Shown here: one piece after another, positions 45,856-54,826 of the stretch
How the letters are laid out: every line of letters begins with the position of its first letter
How positions within the stretch are numbered: the stretch's first letter is position 1
Assembly (NCBI GenBank): GCA_022984795.1
Contig: JALIHJ010000077.1
Coordinates: 1-64,000, forward strand
Length of the DNA stretch: 64,000 nt
Direction of reading: 5' to 3'
Source: Fabrea salina
Lineage: Eukaryota; Ciliophora; Heterotrichea; Heterotrichida; Fabreidae
The notes under the pieces: model-generated
Databases searched by the model: none
What the model saw: the letters and a program-made list of their open reading frames with translations, nothing else
What the model was told of the DNA's origin: nothing
Translations under genes and position numbers: made by a program

Positions 45856-47043
45856 TTGGAGTCGCAATATTCATCTGACAGCGATGACTCAAGACCTATT
45901 CTTGAGGGCATCGAGATCTCGTTTGACAACCCCTACCCGTTTGAACTCAATCCCCGGGACTACTTCCCCCAAATCAGGAATTTAAGTCTTTCTTACAAAA
46001 CAAAGCTTGAACTCAAAGACTTGCTCAAGAACCCAACCGTGCTCCAACTTCACAAGTTGCTGTTCTGGCTGATCTTCAGTGTGAAGTTCAGAGAAGACAC
46101 CACTGAGTTGCTTCAAGAAGACCTGAAAAAACAACTCAGGGAGAATTACGTCAAACTGATGGTTTTGAAAATTCAGAAAAAGTACGACAAAGGCATGGAG
46201 GCTTTGCCTGTGTTCTTGGGATACTCAATTTACGAAGAGTTCTGGGCTGTGTTTAAGTACTCAAGGCACTACTTGGACATGCGGTTTAACCTAGACGTTT
46301 ACAAGATAATCTACAAAGAACTCTTAGGAATCACAGTCACTGACACTTTCACCAAGCAGAATGCTGAGTGGTACATATCAGGTTGTTTTGCCAAACACCA
46401 AAAGAAAACTCGCCCCAAAACAACAACTAAAAACTCCAGAATTCCAAAAGAGTACAAAGAAAGAATCAAAAACCTTCACGGCGGAAAAGAACTACTCAAA
46501 TGCCTCTTTTCAAAAAAAGAACCTGAAAAAAGAGCTAACACCGAAACTGACACCAGAAAAGAAAACCTAAACCTAGACCACTCCGACATAGCTTTGCAAG
46601 AAAGAATTGCTAAGTACAGCAGTGAGTCCGAAATCAAAAACTCCTTTCTAGACAGAGACCTTGAAAAAAAGTTCAACTGTGTCAGACTAAGTCCAATGAT
46701 CGAAGGCCACGTTATGAATAACCAAATTCCTTTTAAAAAAAGACAACTAACTCCTCACAAGTTCCACAGGATCAAAAACGAAGCCCCACCTTACGTGAAG
46801 CTAATAAACCAGCACTGCCAGCAAAAAAGACAGTACGAGTTGTCACGCATCCGGGCTAAAAGCCAAGGAAGACACCGACAACAAGAGTCAGTTAAGTTCG
46901 ACCAAAGCTTAGTAGAGATCTCCCGAGAAGGGTTTCCTGTGTTCCACCCTTGCTTCAACGAAGCCAAGAAAAAGAACTCCCGCCTCAACACTAAAAAACT
47001 AGTCAAGTCACTTTTCTCCAACTACCATAGATACAAAAGTTAA
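45856..47043 (+). CDS. uncharacterised basic protein (about 395 residues), start unresolved
   Basis: The frame is open from just after a TGA at 45835 to the TAA at 47043, but no ATG exists upstream of about codon 100; the first plausible initiator is TTG at 45856 (ESQYSSDSDDSRPILEG). The N-terminal half is ordered and mixed (HKLLFWLIFSVKFRED, FLGYSIYEEFWAVFKYSRHYL, VYKIIYKELLGITVTD). The C-terminal half is Lys/Arg-rich and probably disordered, with short motifs (PFKKRQLTPHKFHR). Codon use fits a real gene. No family recognised. The true start may be non-ATG or hidden by a base error next to the T-runs at 45847-45857. It ends one base before the MORN gene, tail to tail. Confidence 0.65.
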   Translation: MESQYSSDSDDSRPILEGIEISFDNPYPFELNPRDYFPQIRNLSLSYKTKLELKDLLKNPTVLQLHKLLFWLIFSVKFREDTTELLQEDLKKQLRENYVKLMVLKIQKKYDKGMEALPVFLGYSIYEEFWAVFKYSRHYLDMRFNLDVYKIIYKELLGITVTDTFTKQNAEWYISGCFAKHQKKTRPKTTTKNSRIPKEYKERIKNLHGGKELLKCLFSKKEPEKRANTETDTRKENLNLDHSDIALQERIAKYSSESEIKNSFLDRDLEKKFNCVRLSPMIEGHVMNNQIPFKKRQLTPHKFHRIKNEAPPYVKLINQHCQQKRQYELSRIRAKSQGRHRQQESVKFDQSLVEISREGFPVFHPCFNEAKKKNSRLNTKKLVKSLFSNYHRYKS

Positions 47044-47044
47044 T

Positions 47045-48064
47045 TTAAGCAGTTTCTACTTGTTTGCCGTCTTTAAAAGTCCTTTCTACAAACTCCCCTT
47101 CAGGCGAAATGTACACTCCTTTCCCGTGCTGCTTTCCGTGCTTCCAGAACCCACGGAACTTCCTTCCGTCTGGCCAAGAAAACACTCCTTCTCCTTCCTT
47201 TTTGTCGTTCACGTAGTCTCCTTCGTAAGACCTACCGTCTGGCCAGGTGAGTTTTCCTTTTCCGTGCATTTTGTTTTGCCTCCATTCGCCTGTGTACTGC
47301 CTTCCGTCAGGCCACTTGTAGTTGCCTCTTCCCCAAATAAAGTTGTCTTTAAAGTCCCCACTGTATACTGACCCATCTTGGAACAACAGGGTTCCTTTTC
47401 CGTTTTTCTTGCCTTCAGCGTAAAACCCTTCGTATCTAGAGCCTCCTTCCCAGACTTCAATGCCTTTTCCGTGCTGTTTGTCCTGTTTCCACTCCCCAAT
47501 GTACTTGGCTCCGTCTATGTGTTTATACTCTCCAAACCCGTTGATGACTTCATCTTCCCACTCTCCTTCGTAAACGTCTCCTTTGGCAAAGTAGAGTTTG
47601 CCTAGTCCGTGGGCTTTGTCGTCCTTCCACATTCCTTCGTACTTAGCTCCATGGTCCCAGTCCTGGAACCCCAGTCCGTCTCTTTTGCCGTTTTTAAGTT
47701 GTCCTGTGTAAACTACGTCGGCAGCAAGTTTCACTTCTTCAACCCACTTGTGTTCTCCGTCTTCAATAGGAAAAACAGCCTTGTTCCTAACCCAGGTTTT
47801 AGGCTTTTTAGGGTCCTTTTTAATAATGTACAAGTCCTTCAGTAGTCTCCGGGAGTAGTAACTTCTGACAGTAGAAGTAAGAAACAAAGGACGGAACTTT
47901 TGACTTTTCCTGGAAACAGAACTAGGACACTCTGAAGAAAAACTTTCTGCGGGAAAGTGCTTTTGTTCTGACTCTTTTTCGTTGGGTTGTCTTTGAGTGT
48001 TAGGAATTTCGCTAACGTCTCCTTTGGAGTCGCAAGTCATAAAGAAACTACTGCAGTTTCCCAT
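47045..48064 (-). CDS. MORN-repeat protein with N-terminal acylation signal
   Basis: A 339-residue protein. MGNCSSFFMTC fits N-myristoylation at Gly2 with palmitoylation at nearby cysteines. Residues about 115-325 form nine or so MORN repeats (YEGMWKDDKAHGLGKLYF, YIGEWKQDKQHGKGIEVW, YTGEWRQNKMHGKGKLTW, YEGDYVNDKKEGEGVFSW). MORN proteins are membrane-linked scaffolds; in ciliates they are abundant at the cortex, basal bodies and cilia. A basic linker (RSYYSRRLLKDLYIIKKDPKK) lies between. Function beyond scaffolding is not known. Confidence 0.92.
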   Translation of the reverse strand: MGNCSSFFMTCDSKGDVSEIPNTQRQPNEKESEQKHFPAESFSSECPSSVSRKSQKFRPLFLTSTVRSYYSRRLLKDLYIIKKDPKKPKTWVRNKAVFPIEDGEHKWVEEVKLAADVVYTGQLKNGKRDGLGFQDWDHGAKYEGMWKDDKAHGLGKLYFAKGDVYEGEWEDEVINGFGEYKHIDGAKYIGEWKQDKQHGKGIEVWEGGSRYEGFYAEGKKNGKGTLLFQDGSVYSGDFKDNFIWGRGNYKWPDGRQYTGEWRQNKMHGKGKLTWPDGRSYEGDYVNDKKEGEGVFSWPDGRKFRGFWKHGKQHGKGVYISPEGEFVERTFKDGKQVETA

Positions 48065-48105
48065 ATTTTATATGAATCCTGTGTGAAGAATTTATAGGGT
48101 TATTA

Positions 48106-48471
48106 TTACTCCTCCTCTTCTTCATTGAAAATCTTCAGGTACCTAATTTCATAGTTCTGTTTGTTGACAGCAATGACGCGGAGGTATTCGGAGATCTTGA
48201 CCTTTCTTAAGTACTTTTTGGTCAGGTATTTGAGAGCACGCTTCGAGAAGGGAATATCACTCTGTACCAAGATGGCTCTGGCGTTGCTGGTCACATTGAC
48301 GTCATTGCCCAGATTGCCTCTCTTTCCATTGACTTTGATGTTTTCGCGCAGGTACTTCTCGAAGTCCCTCATCACAATAACTTTGTCTTCAACCACTCTA
48401 CTGCAGTCAATTGTGAACTTGAGGTTGACTTTCCTTTGTACTCCTTGACCCTTCTTCTTGAACAGTGCCAT
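48106..48471 (-). CDS. RPL22: ribosomal protein eL22
   Basis: A 121-residue protein with the complete eL22 fold: KKGQGVQRKVNLKFTIDCSR, VEDKVIVMRDFEKYLRENIKV, NDVNVTSNARAILVQSDIPF, SKRALKYLTKKYLRKVKISEYL and an acidic FNEEEEE tail. It is a component of the large ribosomal subunit that binds rRNA on the exposed face. Codon use is enriched in C-ending and preferred codons compared with neighbours, as expected for high expression. The upstream 396-base spacer is the longest in the clean interior apart from the WD40-relic spacer at 12585-13060, and presumably holds its promoter. Confidence 0.97.
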   Translation of the reverse strand: MALFKKKGQGVQRKVNLKFTIDCSRVVEDKVIVMRDFEKYLRENIKVNGKRGNLGNDVNVTSNARAILVQSDIPFSKRALKYLTKKYLRKVKISEYLRVIAVNKQNYEIRYLKIFNEEEEE

Positions 48472-48867
48472 CCACTAAAATATGTCTAATTAGAGTAGTT
48501 GAACTTTACACTTCCTTTCTTAAAGTGGAGTTTTAAAGCATTAAAGTGAGCTGCTGCAGAAAGGTTTTGGAGTAGTTTGAGCTACTGCATCAAACTTAGA
48601 GACTAAGCTTGCTGATTGCTGGGCAGCAACATGAACCGGTTGATCCAAAGCACTAGTTGTGGATTGAAGGCCCAAGTTAGCTCAGGAAAAAGCACGTGAG
48701 AGGTACAAACAACCTAAAGAAATACAACTATTGACTTGTGAATCTTACAGCGATAACTACAAATGCTAACTTAATCTAAAAACAACAGTGACTAGTGGAA
48801 ATAAGGTCAAGAGATTCCCATAACCTACAGTTCACGAGAATTCTTGCTGTCATAACCTAACTTATAA
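48472..48867. promoter_or_regulatory. divergent spacer upstream of eL22 with small hairpins
   Basis: No coding sequence. It holds AGTAG-TTTGAG-CTACT (about 48570-48585), TTGCTG...CAGCAA (about 48610-48630) and the palindrome AACCGGTT (about 48635-48642). No tRNA, snRNA or 5S signature could be made out. It serves as the shared upstream region of eL22 and the four-helix membrane protein gene; the hairpins might belong to an unrecognised small RNA. Confidence 0.4.
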
Positions 48868-49524
48868 ATGGATTATTCTGGCAACCAGCATATCTCTATG
48901 ATGCCCGATGGAAGACTTCAGTACTTCTTTTACAACAACTCAGTTCCTAACCCAGAAGTATACAAAGCAAGGTACCAGAGAGACAAGTTTGCTACCTATA
49001 CAAAGATCATAAGTGCCATCATGACTCTATACGGGATGTACAGTGTGATAGGAAGCCTTTTCATTCTAGGAACTTTTTCGGAGTTCCCCATACCAAAGGA
49101 GCTGCTAGCTTTAAGAGCACTGGCAGACTTCATAATGACTCTTGTTGGAATTTTGGGTCTTAAAGTTACTAAAGAGAAAACCAGCAAAACTGCTAAAACC
49201 TTTACACTTGCAGTGGTATTTTTGGTGTTCCTTTACGTTTTATGCGAAGTGGTAGTGTTTTCCTTTCTTGACTTAGGAATGTACGCAAGTGAGTACGGTG
49301 GCTACGAAGACCAAAACATGAAAGCCCTAGACGAAGACGTGCTGTTTGTTGCTTTGGCAATAGTAACTGGAACTCTGGTACTTGGAGGCATCTGCATAGC
49401 AGTAGCCAATTCTTTTTACAAGCACTGCTTGAAGTACGAAATAGTAACCAACAGGTGCAGCCAGCCCACCTACAACTACGTAAACATGCCTCAACACACC
49501 TACACAGGTGTTCCTTACCTGTAA
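48868..49524 (+). CDS. four-helix membrane protein, unknown
   Basis: A 218-residue protein with four clear membrane helices at about 46-68, 80-100, 111-134 and 158-181, and both ends on the same side. An acidic, Gly/Tyr-containing loop (YASEYGGYEDQN) lies between helices 3 and 4. The N-terminus is polar (MPDGRLQYFFYN), and the C-terminal tail is Pro/Tyr-rich (CSQPTYNYVNMPQHTYTG), a form often seen in trafficked four-helix proteins. No named family. Twelve bases separate it from the next gene on the same strand. Confidence 0.75.
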   Translation: MDYSGNQHISMMPDGRLQYFFYNNSVPNPEVYKARYQRDKFATYTKIISAIMTLYGMYSVIGSLFILGTFSEFPIPKELLALRALADFIMTLVGILGLKVTKEKTSKTAKTFTLAVVFLVFLYVLCEVVVFSFLDLGMYASEYGGYEDQNMKALDEDVLFVALAIVTGTLVLGGICIAVANSFYKHCLKYEIVTNRCSQPTYNYVNMPQHTYTGVPYL

Positions 49525-49536
49525 ATAAGTAATAAA

Positions 49537-50847
49537 ATGGCTCAAAACAAAGAAGAAAAATCAACAGAAAAACGCAGACCTTCAAGCATAAGTTCAGACT
49601 ACCACTGCTACGCACCCACTCCTTACATTAAACAAACAAACGAAGGAAATGACCCCTACAGAGCACTGGAACTCAAAGAAATGGAAGAAGAAGAAAAGTA
49701 CATCCAAATGCTAAGACTCCAAAGAGAGAAAATCGAAAGTTTCAAACAACAAGTCCAAAACAAAGACCTGAAAATTAAACAGTTACAAGAAGAACTTAAC
49801 CACTTTTCTTTGCAAAAACAAAACACTCACCGCTTGGCGGGAGAAAACGGAAAGTTGCAAGAAGAACTTAAAGCTAAAGAACTCGAAAACGAAGAACTCA
49901 GAGAAAGCATGCGCAAGCAAGTTGAAGAGTACGAGTACTCCTTGTACGAACTGAACCAAGTCGTTCTTAAAGAAAGAGAAGACAAAAACAAAGAAATCAA
50001 ACAACTCAAAGCTTTGCTTAAACAAAAAGACACCCAAACCCACTCCGACTCAGAAGAAAACTTAAAACTTAAACAGAAAGTAAAGACTTTGCAAGACAAA
50101 CTAGACTCTGAAGTCAAGTCTAGTCAAGACAAAGATAAACAAGCTGACGAACAACTTAAAGTTTGGAAAAGCTTCGAAAGAATGCTTAAAGACCAAGTCA
50201 GCGAACTTGCTTATGAAAAGTCTGTGCTCGAACAAAAGCTCAAAGAGTCCAAAGAAGCTTTTCAAGAAGAACACCAAAGGGCTTCTGATGTTCACGAGGT
50301 CCAAAACACTCTTAACTTAGAAAGAAGAAAAAACGAAGAACTCAAAAAAATACTAAGTGAAAGGGACCAAGAAATTAGCAACCTCAGACAAGACTACTCT
50401 AAGTACCAGTTCGAAGAAGAGCTCCAAGCCATGCAAGAAGAACTCAATAGGGCTTTTGACTTAATAACTAGACAAGAAAAAACCATTAAAGACTTAAGAC
50501 TCCGCAAACAAGAAGACGACTATCAAATTGACTCGTTAAAAGAAGAAGCTGACTCCCAGAAAAACGAAGTCGAAAGACTCCTGAACCAAAACTCAAGACT
50601 GAACAAAAACATAGAAGAATACTACTCCAACATCACAAGTTTAGAAGCAGAGTTAAACTTACTGCGGACTGAGCACAACTCTTTGAAAAAAAAACTCCAG
50701 TCTTATAACGAAAAAGACCAACAAGAAAGGGCTGAAAGGCAATATTTAGCTAAAATGAAACTTAATCTACTTAACCAGAGAACCTCTGAAATCAGCAAGT
50801 TGTCTGATGCTTTAGAGTGTTTTTCAGAACCCTCTGTTAATAAGTAA
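49537..50847 (+). CDS. long coiled-coil protein (436 residues), unknown
   Basis: After a short disordered N-terminus (TEKRRPSSISSDYHCYAPTP) nearly all of the protein is coiled coil, with Glu/Lys/Gln-rich heptads (KQLQEELNHFSLQKQN, LKQKVKTLQDKLDSE, ELNLLRTEHNSLKKKL). It resembles generic centrosomal/basal-body coiled coils, but no specific family is clear. Its TAA stop is followed at once by the ATG of the carboxypeptidase in the same frame. The tubulin-modifying neighbour makes a cytoskeletal role attractive but unproven. Confidence 0.75.
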   Translation: MAQNKEEKSTEKRRPSSISSDYHCYAPTPYIKQTNEGNDPYRALELKEMEEEEKYIQMLRLQREKIESFKQQVQNKDLKIKQLQEELNHFSLQKQNTHRLAGENGKLQEELKAKELENEELRESMRKQVEEYEYSLYELNQVVLKEREDKNKEIKQLKALLKQKDTQTHSDSEENLKLKQKVKTLQDKLDSEVKSSQDKDKQADEQLKVWKSFERMLKDQVSELAYEKSVLEQKLKESKEAFQEEHQRASDVHEVQNTLNLERRKNEELKKILSERDQEISNLRQDYSKYQFEEELQAMQEELNRAFDLITRQEKTIKDLRLRKQEDDYQIDSLKEEADSQKNEVERLLNQNSRLNKNIEEYYSNITSLEAELNLLRTEHNSLKKKLQSYNEKDQQERAERQYLAKMKLNLLNQRTSEISKLSDALECFSEPSVNK

Positions 50848-52971
50848 ATGGACTTAAACTATAGCCAACTTTCTCAACAAGAAGACCTTGACTCAGAGGA
50901 ATTTGCTGGGAAGTTTCTGTCGTATGGAACTATAAGAATAGGCGAGAACCTTATTAGAGTGCCTAACAGTTGCAGAGACAGTGTGTATGAGTCAAAGCAG
51001 GCCAGTTTTAGCCCTCAAGTTGTTTTTGAAATTGATAATACTAGTAAACCCTCCAAACCAAACCGGGCAAGTTCACCTGAAAACACAGAAGACTCCAAAC
51101 AAGACTCAGACGAAGCTAAGTTCTCCAGAATGAAAAGTTACTCCAAAAAAAAGAAAGCCAAACTACTCAAACACCCACAAAGTTCAGTTTTGTTCAGCAG
51201 TAACTTTGAAAGCGGAAACTTGCAAAAGGCAGTCCAAACTGGACAGAACGAGTACGTTCTTTTGTTAAATCCCGACACAGAAACTATTAACAAAACTCAG
51301 TGGTTTTACTTTTCAGCAAAGTGCTCTGAGGAAGCTTGTGTAAGGTTCCACATAATCAATATAACTAAAGAAGACTGCTTGTTTGCCCAAGGAATGAAGC
51401 CACTTGTGTACTCAACCAAAAAAAAAGAGGGCTGGACTTGCGAAACCCAAGAAGTGGTGTTTAAAGAAACAACTGAGTTCCTAGAGTTCCTTCCTCCAGA
51501 GTTTTCAGGTGTTACTAACTACACCCTTTCTTTTACTTATGAATTTCTGGATGACAAAGTGTACTTTGCTTACTCTTACCCCTACACCTTCAGCAAACTC
51601 ACTTCCTTTTTGAACTTAGTAACCAAAAAGCACTCCAAAATAGCTAGGGTTGAGCCCCTTACTGAAACCCTAGCAGGAAACACTTGCCACATCTTAACTA
51701 TCACAAACTCACTTAAGTCCTACCCAGGTGCACCTAAGCACTCTGAAAAACAAGGAATATTTATTACAGCACGAGTCCACGCAGGAGAGACTCCTGCTTC
51801 TTTTATGCTTGAAGGCTTTGTACGCTTTGTGCTGAGTAACTCTAAACTTGCCAAAGAACTTAGAAAGCAGTATGTGTTCAAAGTGATTCCAATGCTTAAC
51901 CCAGACGGAGTGAGGTATGGCAATTGCAGGTGTTCTTTGCTAGGAATAGACTTAAACAGACGTTGGATAGAGCCCAGCAAAAAGATGCACCCTACAATCT
52001 ACAGAGCCAAAGAAGAGTTGGAGTCTTTCCAAGCCAACCACAACGTAGTGATGTTTTGCGACATGCACGCGCACTCTAAAAAAAGAAACATTTTTATGTA
52101 CGGCTGTGCTTACAAACCCAAAATGACCAAACAAAAGTACATTCCTATGGTGATTCCTTTTTTAATAGACAAAAGAAACAGCGACTTTTCTTTCAAAGAC
52201 TCCACTTTTAAGTGCGAAAAGTCCAAAGAAAGCACAGGCAGAATTGTAGTTTTCAAACAATACAGTATTATAAACAGTTACACCCTTGAAGCTAGTTTTT
52301 TTGCTGCTGAAAACAACACTGAACGCCTTTCAATCAAAGACTACGAAAAACTAGGCGAAGACCTTGCAGTCACTTGCAAGTCTTTTAACAGCAAGAACTG
52401 CATCAGCAACACCATAGCTAAAATAGCCAAAACTTTTAAAAAGAAAACCACTAGAAAGTCGAAAACTAAAAAAGAAAAAAGCAAGTCCACTGACAACTTA
52501 CTCAGGAACTCCATTGCACAACCTGTACCCAAAAACCTTTTAACTTTAAGGGAAGACATCAAATCTATTGACCCTTCTGAAAACAGACACTTAAAAAAAA
52601 GGTCGCTGAGTAGAAACAGCTCTACTTCCCCTCCTAAGATGCACCCTAGACTATACGAGACCTTAAAAACCAACTCCAAAACCTTCTCAAGTGTAGAAAA
52701 CGTCCACAAACAAAACCCCAGTCAAGTTTTTCCTAAAATAAACTTAGACTTGAAATTCAAAAAAGAAGCTAAAATCCAGCCTGACGAACCACAGCTACCT
52801 GCTGTAACTAAATCGGCCAAGTCAAGACCCAGTACTAGAAAACAAGGCAGAAAACAAAGGAAAAAGCCTACTTTCATAGCAGCTTGTGACATCATGAAGA
52901 ACTTGATAGACGAAATCATCCAAGGAAAGTCAGGCAAGATCGAAAACTTCCTTGTAGGAGACTCTAAGTAA
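50848..52971 (+). CDS. cytosolic carboxypeptidase (tubulin deglutamylase, AGBL/CCP family)
   Basis: A 707-residue M14B metallocarboxypeptidase. The N-terminal beta domain is typical of CCPs (LFSSNFESGNLQKAV, TQWFYFSAKCSEEACVRFHI, FLEFLPPEFSG). The catalytic domain has RVHAGETPASF (zinc His and Glu), MLNPDGVRYGNCRCSLLGIDLNRRW, CDMHAHSKKRNIFMYGC (zinc His) and SYTLEASFF (general-base Glu). CCPs remove glutamates from tubulin tails and side chains, tuning ciliary microtubules. The Lys/Ser-rich C-terminus (KKKTTRKSKTKKEKSKS) is probably disordered; its last approx. 250 bases lie antisense to an extension of the pyrophosphatase ORF. The start abuts the previous stop, TAA-ATG. Confidence 0.92.
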   Translation: MDLNYSQLSQQEDLDSEEFAGKFLSYGTIRIGENLIRVPNSCRDSVYESKQASFSPQVVFEIDNTSKPSKPNRASSPENTEDSKQDSDEAKFSRMKSYSKKKKAKLLKHPQSSVLFSSNFESGNLQKAVQTGQNEYVLLLNPDTETINKTQWFYFSAKCSEEACVRFHIINITKEDCLFAQGMKPLVYSTKKKEGWTCETQEVVFKETTEFLEFLPPEFSGVTNYTLSFTYEFLDDKVYFAYSYPYTFSKLTSFLNLVTKKHSKIARVEPLTETLAGNTCHILTITNSLKSYPGAPKHSEKQGIFITARVHAGETPASFMLEGFVRFVLSNSKLAKELRKQYVFKVIPMLNPDGVRYGNCRCSLLGIDLNRRWIEPSKKMHPTIYRAKEELESFQANHNVVMFCDMHAHSKKRNIFMYGCAYKPKMTKQKYIPMVIPFLIDKRNSDFSFKDSTFKCEKSKESTGRIVVFKQYSIINSYTLEASFFAAENNTERLSIKDYEKLGEDLAVTCKSFNSKNCISNTIAKIAKTFKKKTTRKSKTKKEKSKSTDNLLRNSIAQPVPKNLLTLREDIKSIDPSENRHLKKRSLSRNSSTSPPKMHPRLYETLKTNSKTFSSVENVHKQNPSQVFPKINLDLKFKKEAKIQPDEPQLPAVTKSAKSRPSTRKQGRKQRKKPTFIAACDIMKNLIDEIIQGKSGKIENFLVGDSK

Positions 52972-53708
52972 GACAACCAGTAACCTTTACTCTTAAACCC
53001 TCCTTTTTTCAAACGGTTCCACTCTTTGTGGGCTTCGTTGGCTATTTCTAGAGCCAGTTCTGGGCCCTCTACTCCACCTAAAAACTTGTTTCTGGGTTTT
53101 CCGTCGTAAGTTTTGATTTCTTCGAACCAAAGCATAATAGAGTCTAACTTGCCTGGAAAAGCTTTTTCTAAGTCAGAAGGATTGTTTAGGTGCTTAGCAG
53201 AAGGGTCCCTAGTGTCCACACAAAGTACCTTCCAGTCTGCTTCCCCTTGGTCCACCAAACACATTGCTCCCAAAACTTTAACTTTGAGTTGAGTGCCCGT
53301 AGCAATGGGGTGAGTTCCTAGTTCTACAATGTCCAAAGGGTCTCCGTCACCTTTAAGTTGTGTCCTAACATCGTGTTCTTCAGAGTTTTCCCAAGTTTGA
53401 GGCAAGAACCCGTAATTAAACAAAGGAAACTGTGCGTAGTATCTTAGTTCGTTCTTCCCAGTTTCTTTGTTGAGTTTTTTGTCTTGCATGATTGGGTTGA
53501 AAGGCTCTTCAAGGTTAACTTCGTACTTTGCAATGTTGTTTCTAGATATTTCAATTCCACCCTGCAGTACAAACTTATGGTCACTGAAAAGCTCCAGACT
53601 GTGCCAAGGTGATACTTTTTCACCTTTTTCGTTTAAAAAATACACCTTCTTGGTCAAGCCTTCTCCTTCTACCAAAGTTCCAAGGTGCCTTTTGAAGTGC
53701 CTCAACAT
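52722..53708 (-). CDS. soluble inorganic pyrophosphatase (family I), 3' limit uncertain
   Basis: Family I pyrophosphatase: FNPIMQDKKLNKET, YAQFPLFNYGFLPQTWE, the metal-binding GDGDPLDIVELG (residues 120-131), EADWKVLCVDTRDP, FEEIKTYDGKPRNKF and ALEIANEAHKEWNRL. It hydrolyses PPi to phosphate and pulls biosynthetic reactions forward. Homology ends near residue 245 (about 52972). The remaining 83 codons run antisense through the end of the carboxypeptidase gene and read like a shadow (hydrophobic, Cys-rich), so the true stop is probably at about 52970. A 14-base GT...AG word there (GTTGTCTTACTTAG) would, if removed, give an immediate TGA. Core call is secure, end is not. Confidence 0.85.
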   Translation of the reverse strand: MLRHFKRHLGTLVEGEGLTKKVYFLNEKGEKVSPWHSLELFSDHKFVLQGGIEISRNNIAKYEVNLEEPFNPIMQDKKLNKETGKNELRYYAQFPLFNYGFLPQTWENSEEHDVRTQLKGDGDPLDIVELGTHPIATGTQLKVKVLGAMCLVDQGEADWKVLCVDTRDPSAKHLNNPSDLEKAFPGKLDSIMLWFEEIKTYDGKPRNKFLGGVEGPELALEIANEAHKEWNRLKKGGFKSKGYWLSYLESPTRKFSILPDFPWMISSIKFFMMSQAAMKVGFFLCFLPCFLVLGLDLADLVTAGSCGSSGWILASFLNFKSKFILGKT

Positions 53709-53765
53709 AGTTTATAAGCATATTTAACATCCCTCAACGAAATTGCATTTATTGTAAATTCTAAT

Positions 53766-54764
53766 ATGAATTCAAAAAACCCCGAAGCAAGAACTACGTT
53801 TCACAGCAGAAGGAACCTCAGAAACATATCAAACTTAGAGACTAGCATGACAAGACCTGCTTCAAGCAGACCTACTCAGCCGGTTCAAAGCAGAATAGAG
53901 CATTATGCTTTGGGCCGCCAACTCGGAAGAGGCGCTTACGCAGTAGTCAGGCTTGGAACTCACAGAACAAGCAAGCAACACTACGCAGTTAAAACTTACG
54001 AAAAACTCAACTTAACTGACTTGCGCAGGAAAAAGGGTGTCCAACGAGAAATTAAGATCATGCAAAAGCTCGACCACCCCAACACCATCAAACTAGTAGA
54101 AGCTATTGACTCCCCTAACCAAATCAACTTGGTTATGGAGTACGTAGGAGGAACTTCACTCAACAGTTACGTAAGGCGTAAGGCTGCAAAGAAACTAGAC
54201 GAAGAAGAAGCAAAGTACCTATTCAAGCAAGTTGTCCAAGCTATAGATTACTGTCACAATATTAACGTGTCTCACAGAGACATTAAACTCGAAAACATCC
54301 TTTTAGACAAAAACAACAAAGTAAAAGTCATAGACTTTGGGTTCTCTACTTACATTCCTAGCAAAAAGAACGTTAAGATGTTCTGCGGAACCCCTAGTTA
54401 CATGGCTCCTGAAATAGTAGCTAACAAAGAGTACGCTGGCCCTCCAGCAGACATTTGGGCTTTAGGTGTGCTGCTGTACTCTTTGTTGGCGGGAGTTTTT
54501 CCCTTCAAAGGAACTAATGACAGAGAACTCTACAAAAAAATCTCAAGAGGTACCTTTGAGTTCCCAGCGAGTGTAAAAGGTCCTGCGCGGGACTTGATCA
54601 GAGGAATGATGAGACTCAAGCCTGAGAACAGACTTAGTTGTTGCGAGATCTTGAACCAAGCTTGGCTGAAAACTCCTCAACCCAGTTTGTGCGTTGAAAG
54701 CAAAAGTTGCAGAGAAAAAGAAGACTCGCTAGTTTTGCAAAAATTCGAAGAGTGTAAGGTTTAA
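53766..54764 (+). CDS. CAMK/AMPK-like Ser/Thr protein kinase
   Basis: A 332-residue protein with a complete kinase domain at about 47-305: glycine loop LGRGAYAVV (53-61), Lys76 in YAVKTYEK, HPNTIKLVEAI, VSHRDIKLENILLDKN (catalytic Asp and Asn), VIDFGFSTY (DFG), FCGTPSYMAPEI (activation loop and APE), PADIWALGVLLYSLLAGVFPF and NRLSCCEIL. Features fit the CAMK-like/MARK-AMPK group. There is a disordered Ser/Thr-rich N-terminus and a short C-tail, with no added regulatory domain. The substrate is not predictable. Confidence 0.93.
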   Translation: MNSKNPEARTTFHSRRNLRNISNLETSMTRPASSRPTQPVQSRIEHYALGRQLGRGAYAVVRLGTHRTSKQHYAVKTYEKLNLTDLRRKKGVQREIKIMQKLDHPNTIKLVEAIDSPNQINLVMEYVGGTSLNSYVRRKAAKKLDEEEAKYLFKQVVQAIDYCHNINVSHRDIKLENILLDKNNKVKVIDFGFSTYIPSKKNVKMFCGTPSYMAPEIVANKEYAGPPADIWALGVLLYSLLAGVFPFKGTNDRELYKKISRGTFEFPASVKGPARDLIRGMMRLKPENRLSCCEILNQAWLKTPQPSLCVESKSCREKEDSLVLQKFEECKV

Positions 54765-54826
54765 GTTATACCTACTCTGATCATTTGGATGGTTTGCAAT
54801 TTTATGTAATTTAATTCATCTGATCA

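Noticed and set aside
45800-45985. Plus-strand ORF starting MSPRIMTFNTS as a start for the 45856 gene
   Set aside because: It is antisense to the Rab7-like coding start and in a different frame, and no 15/16-base intron connects it to the gene.
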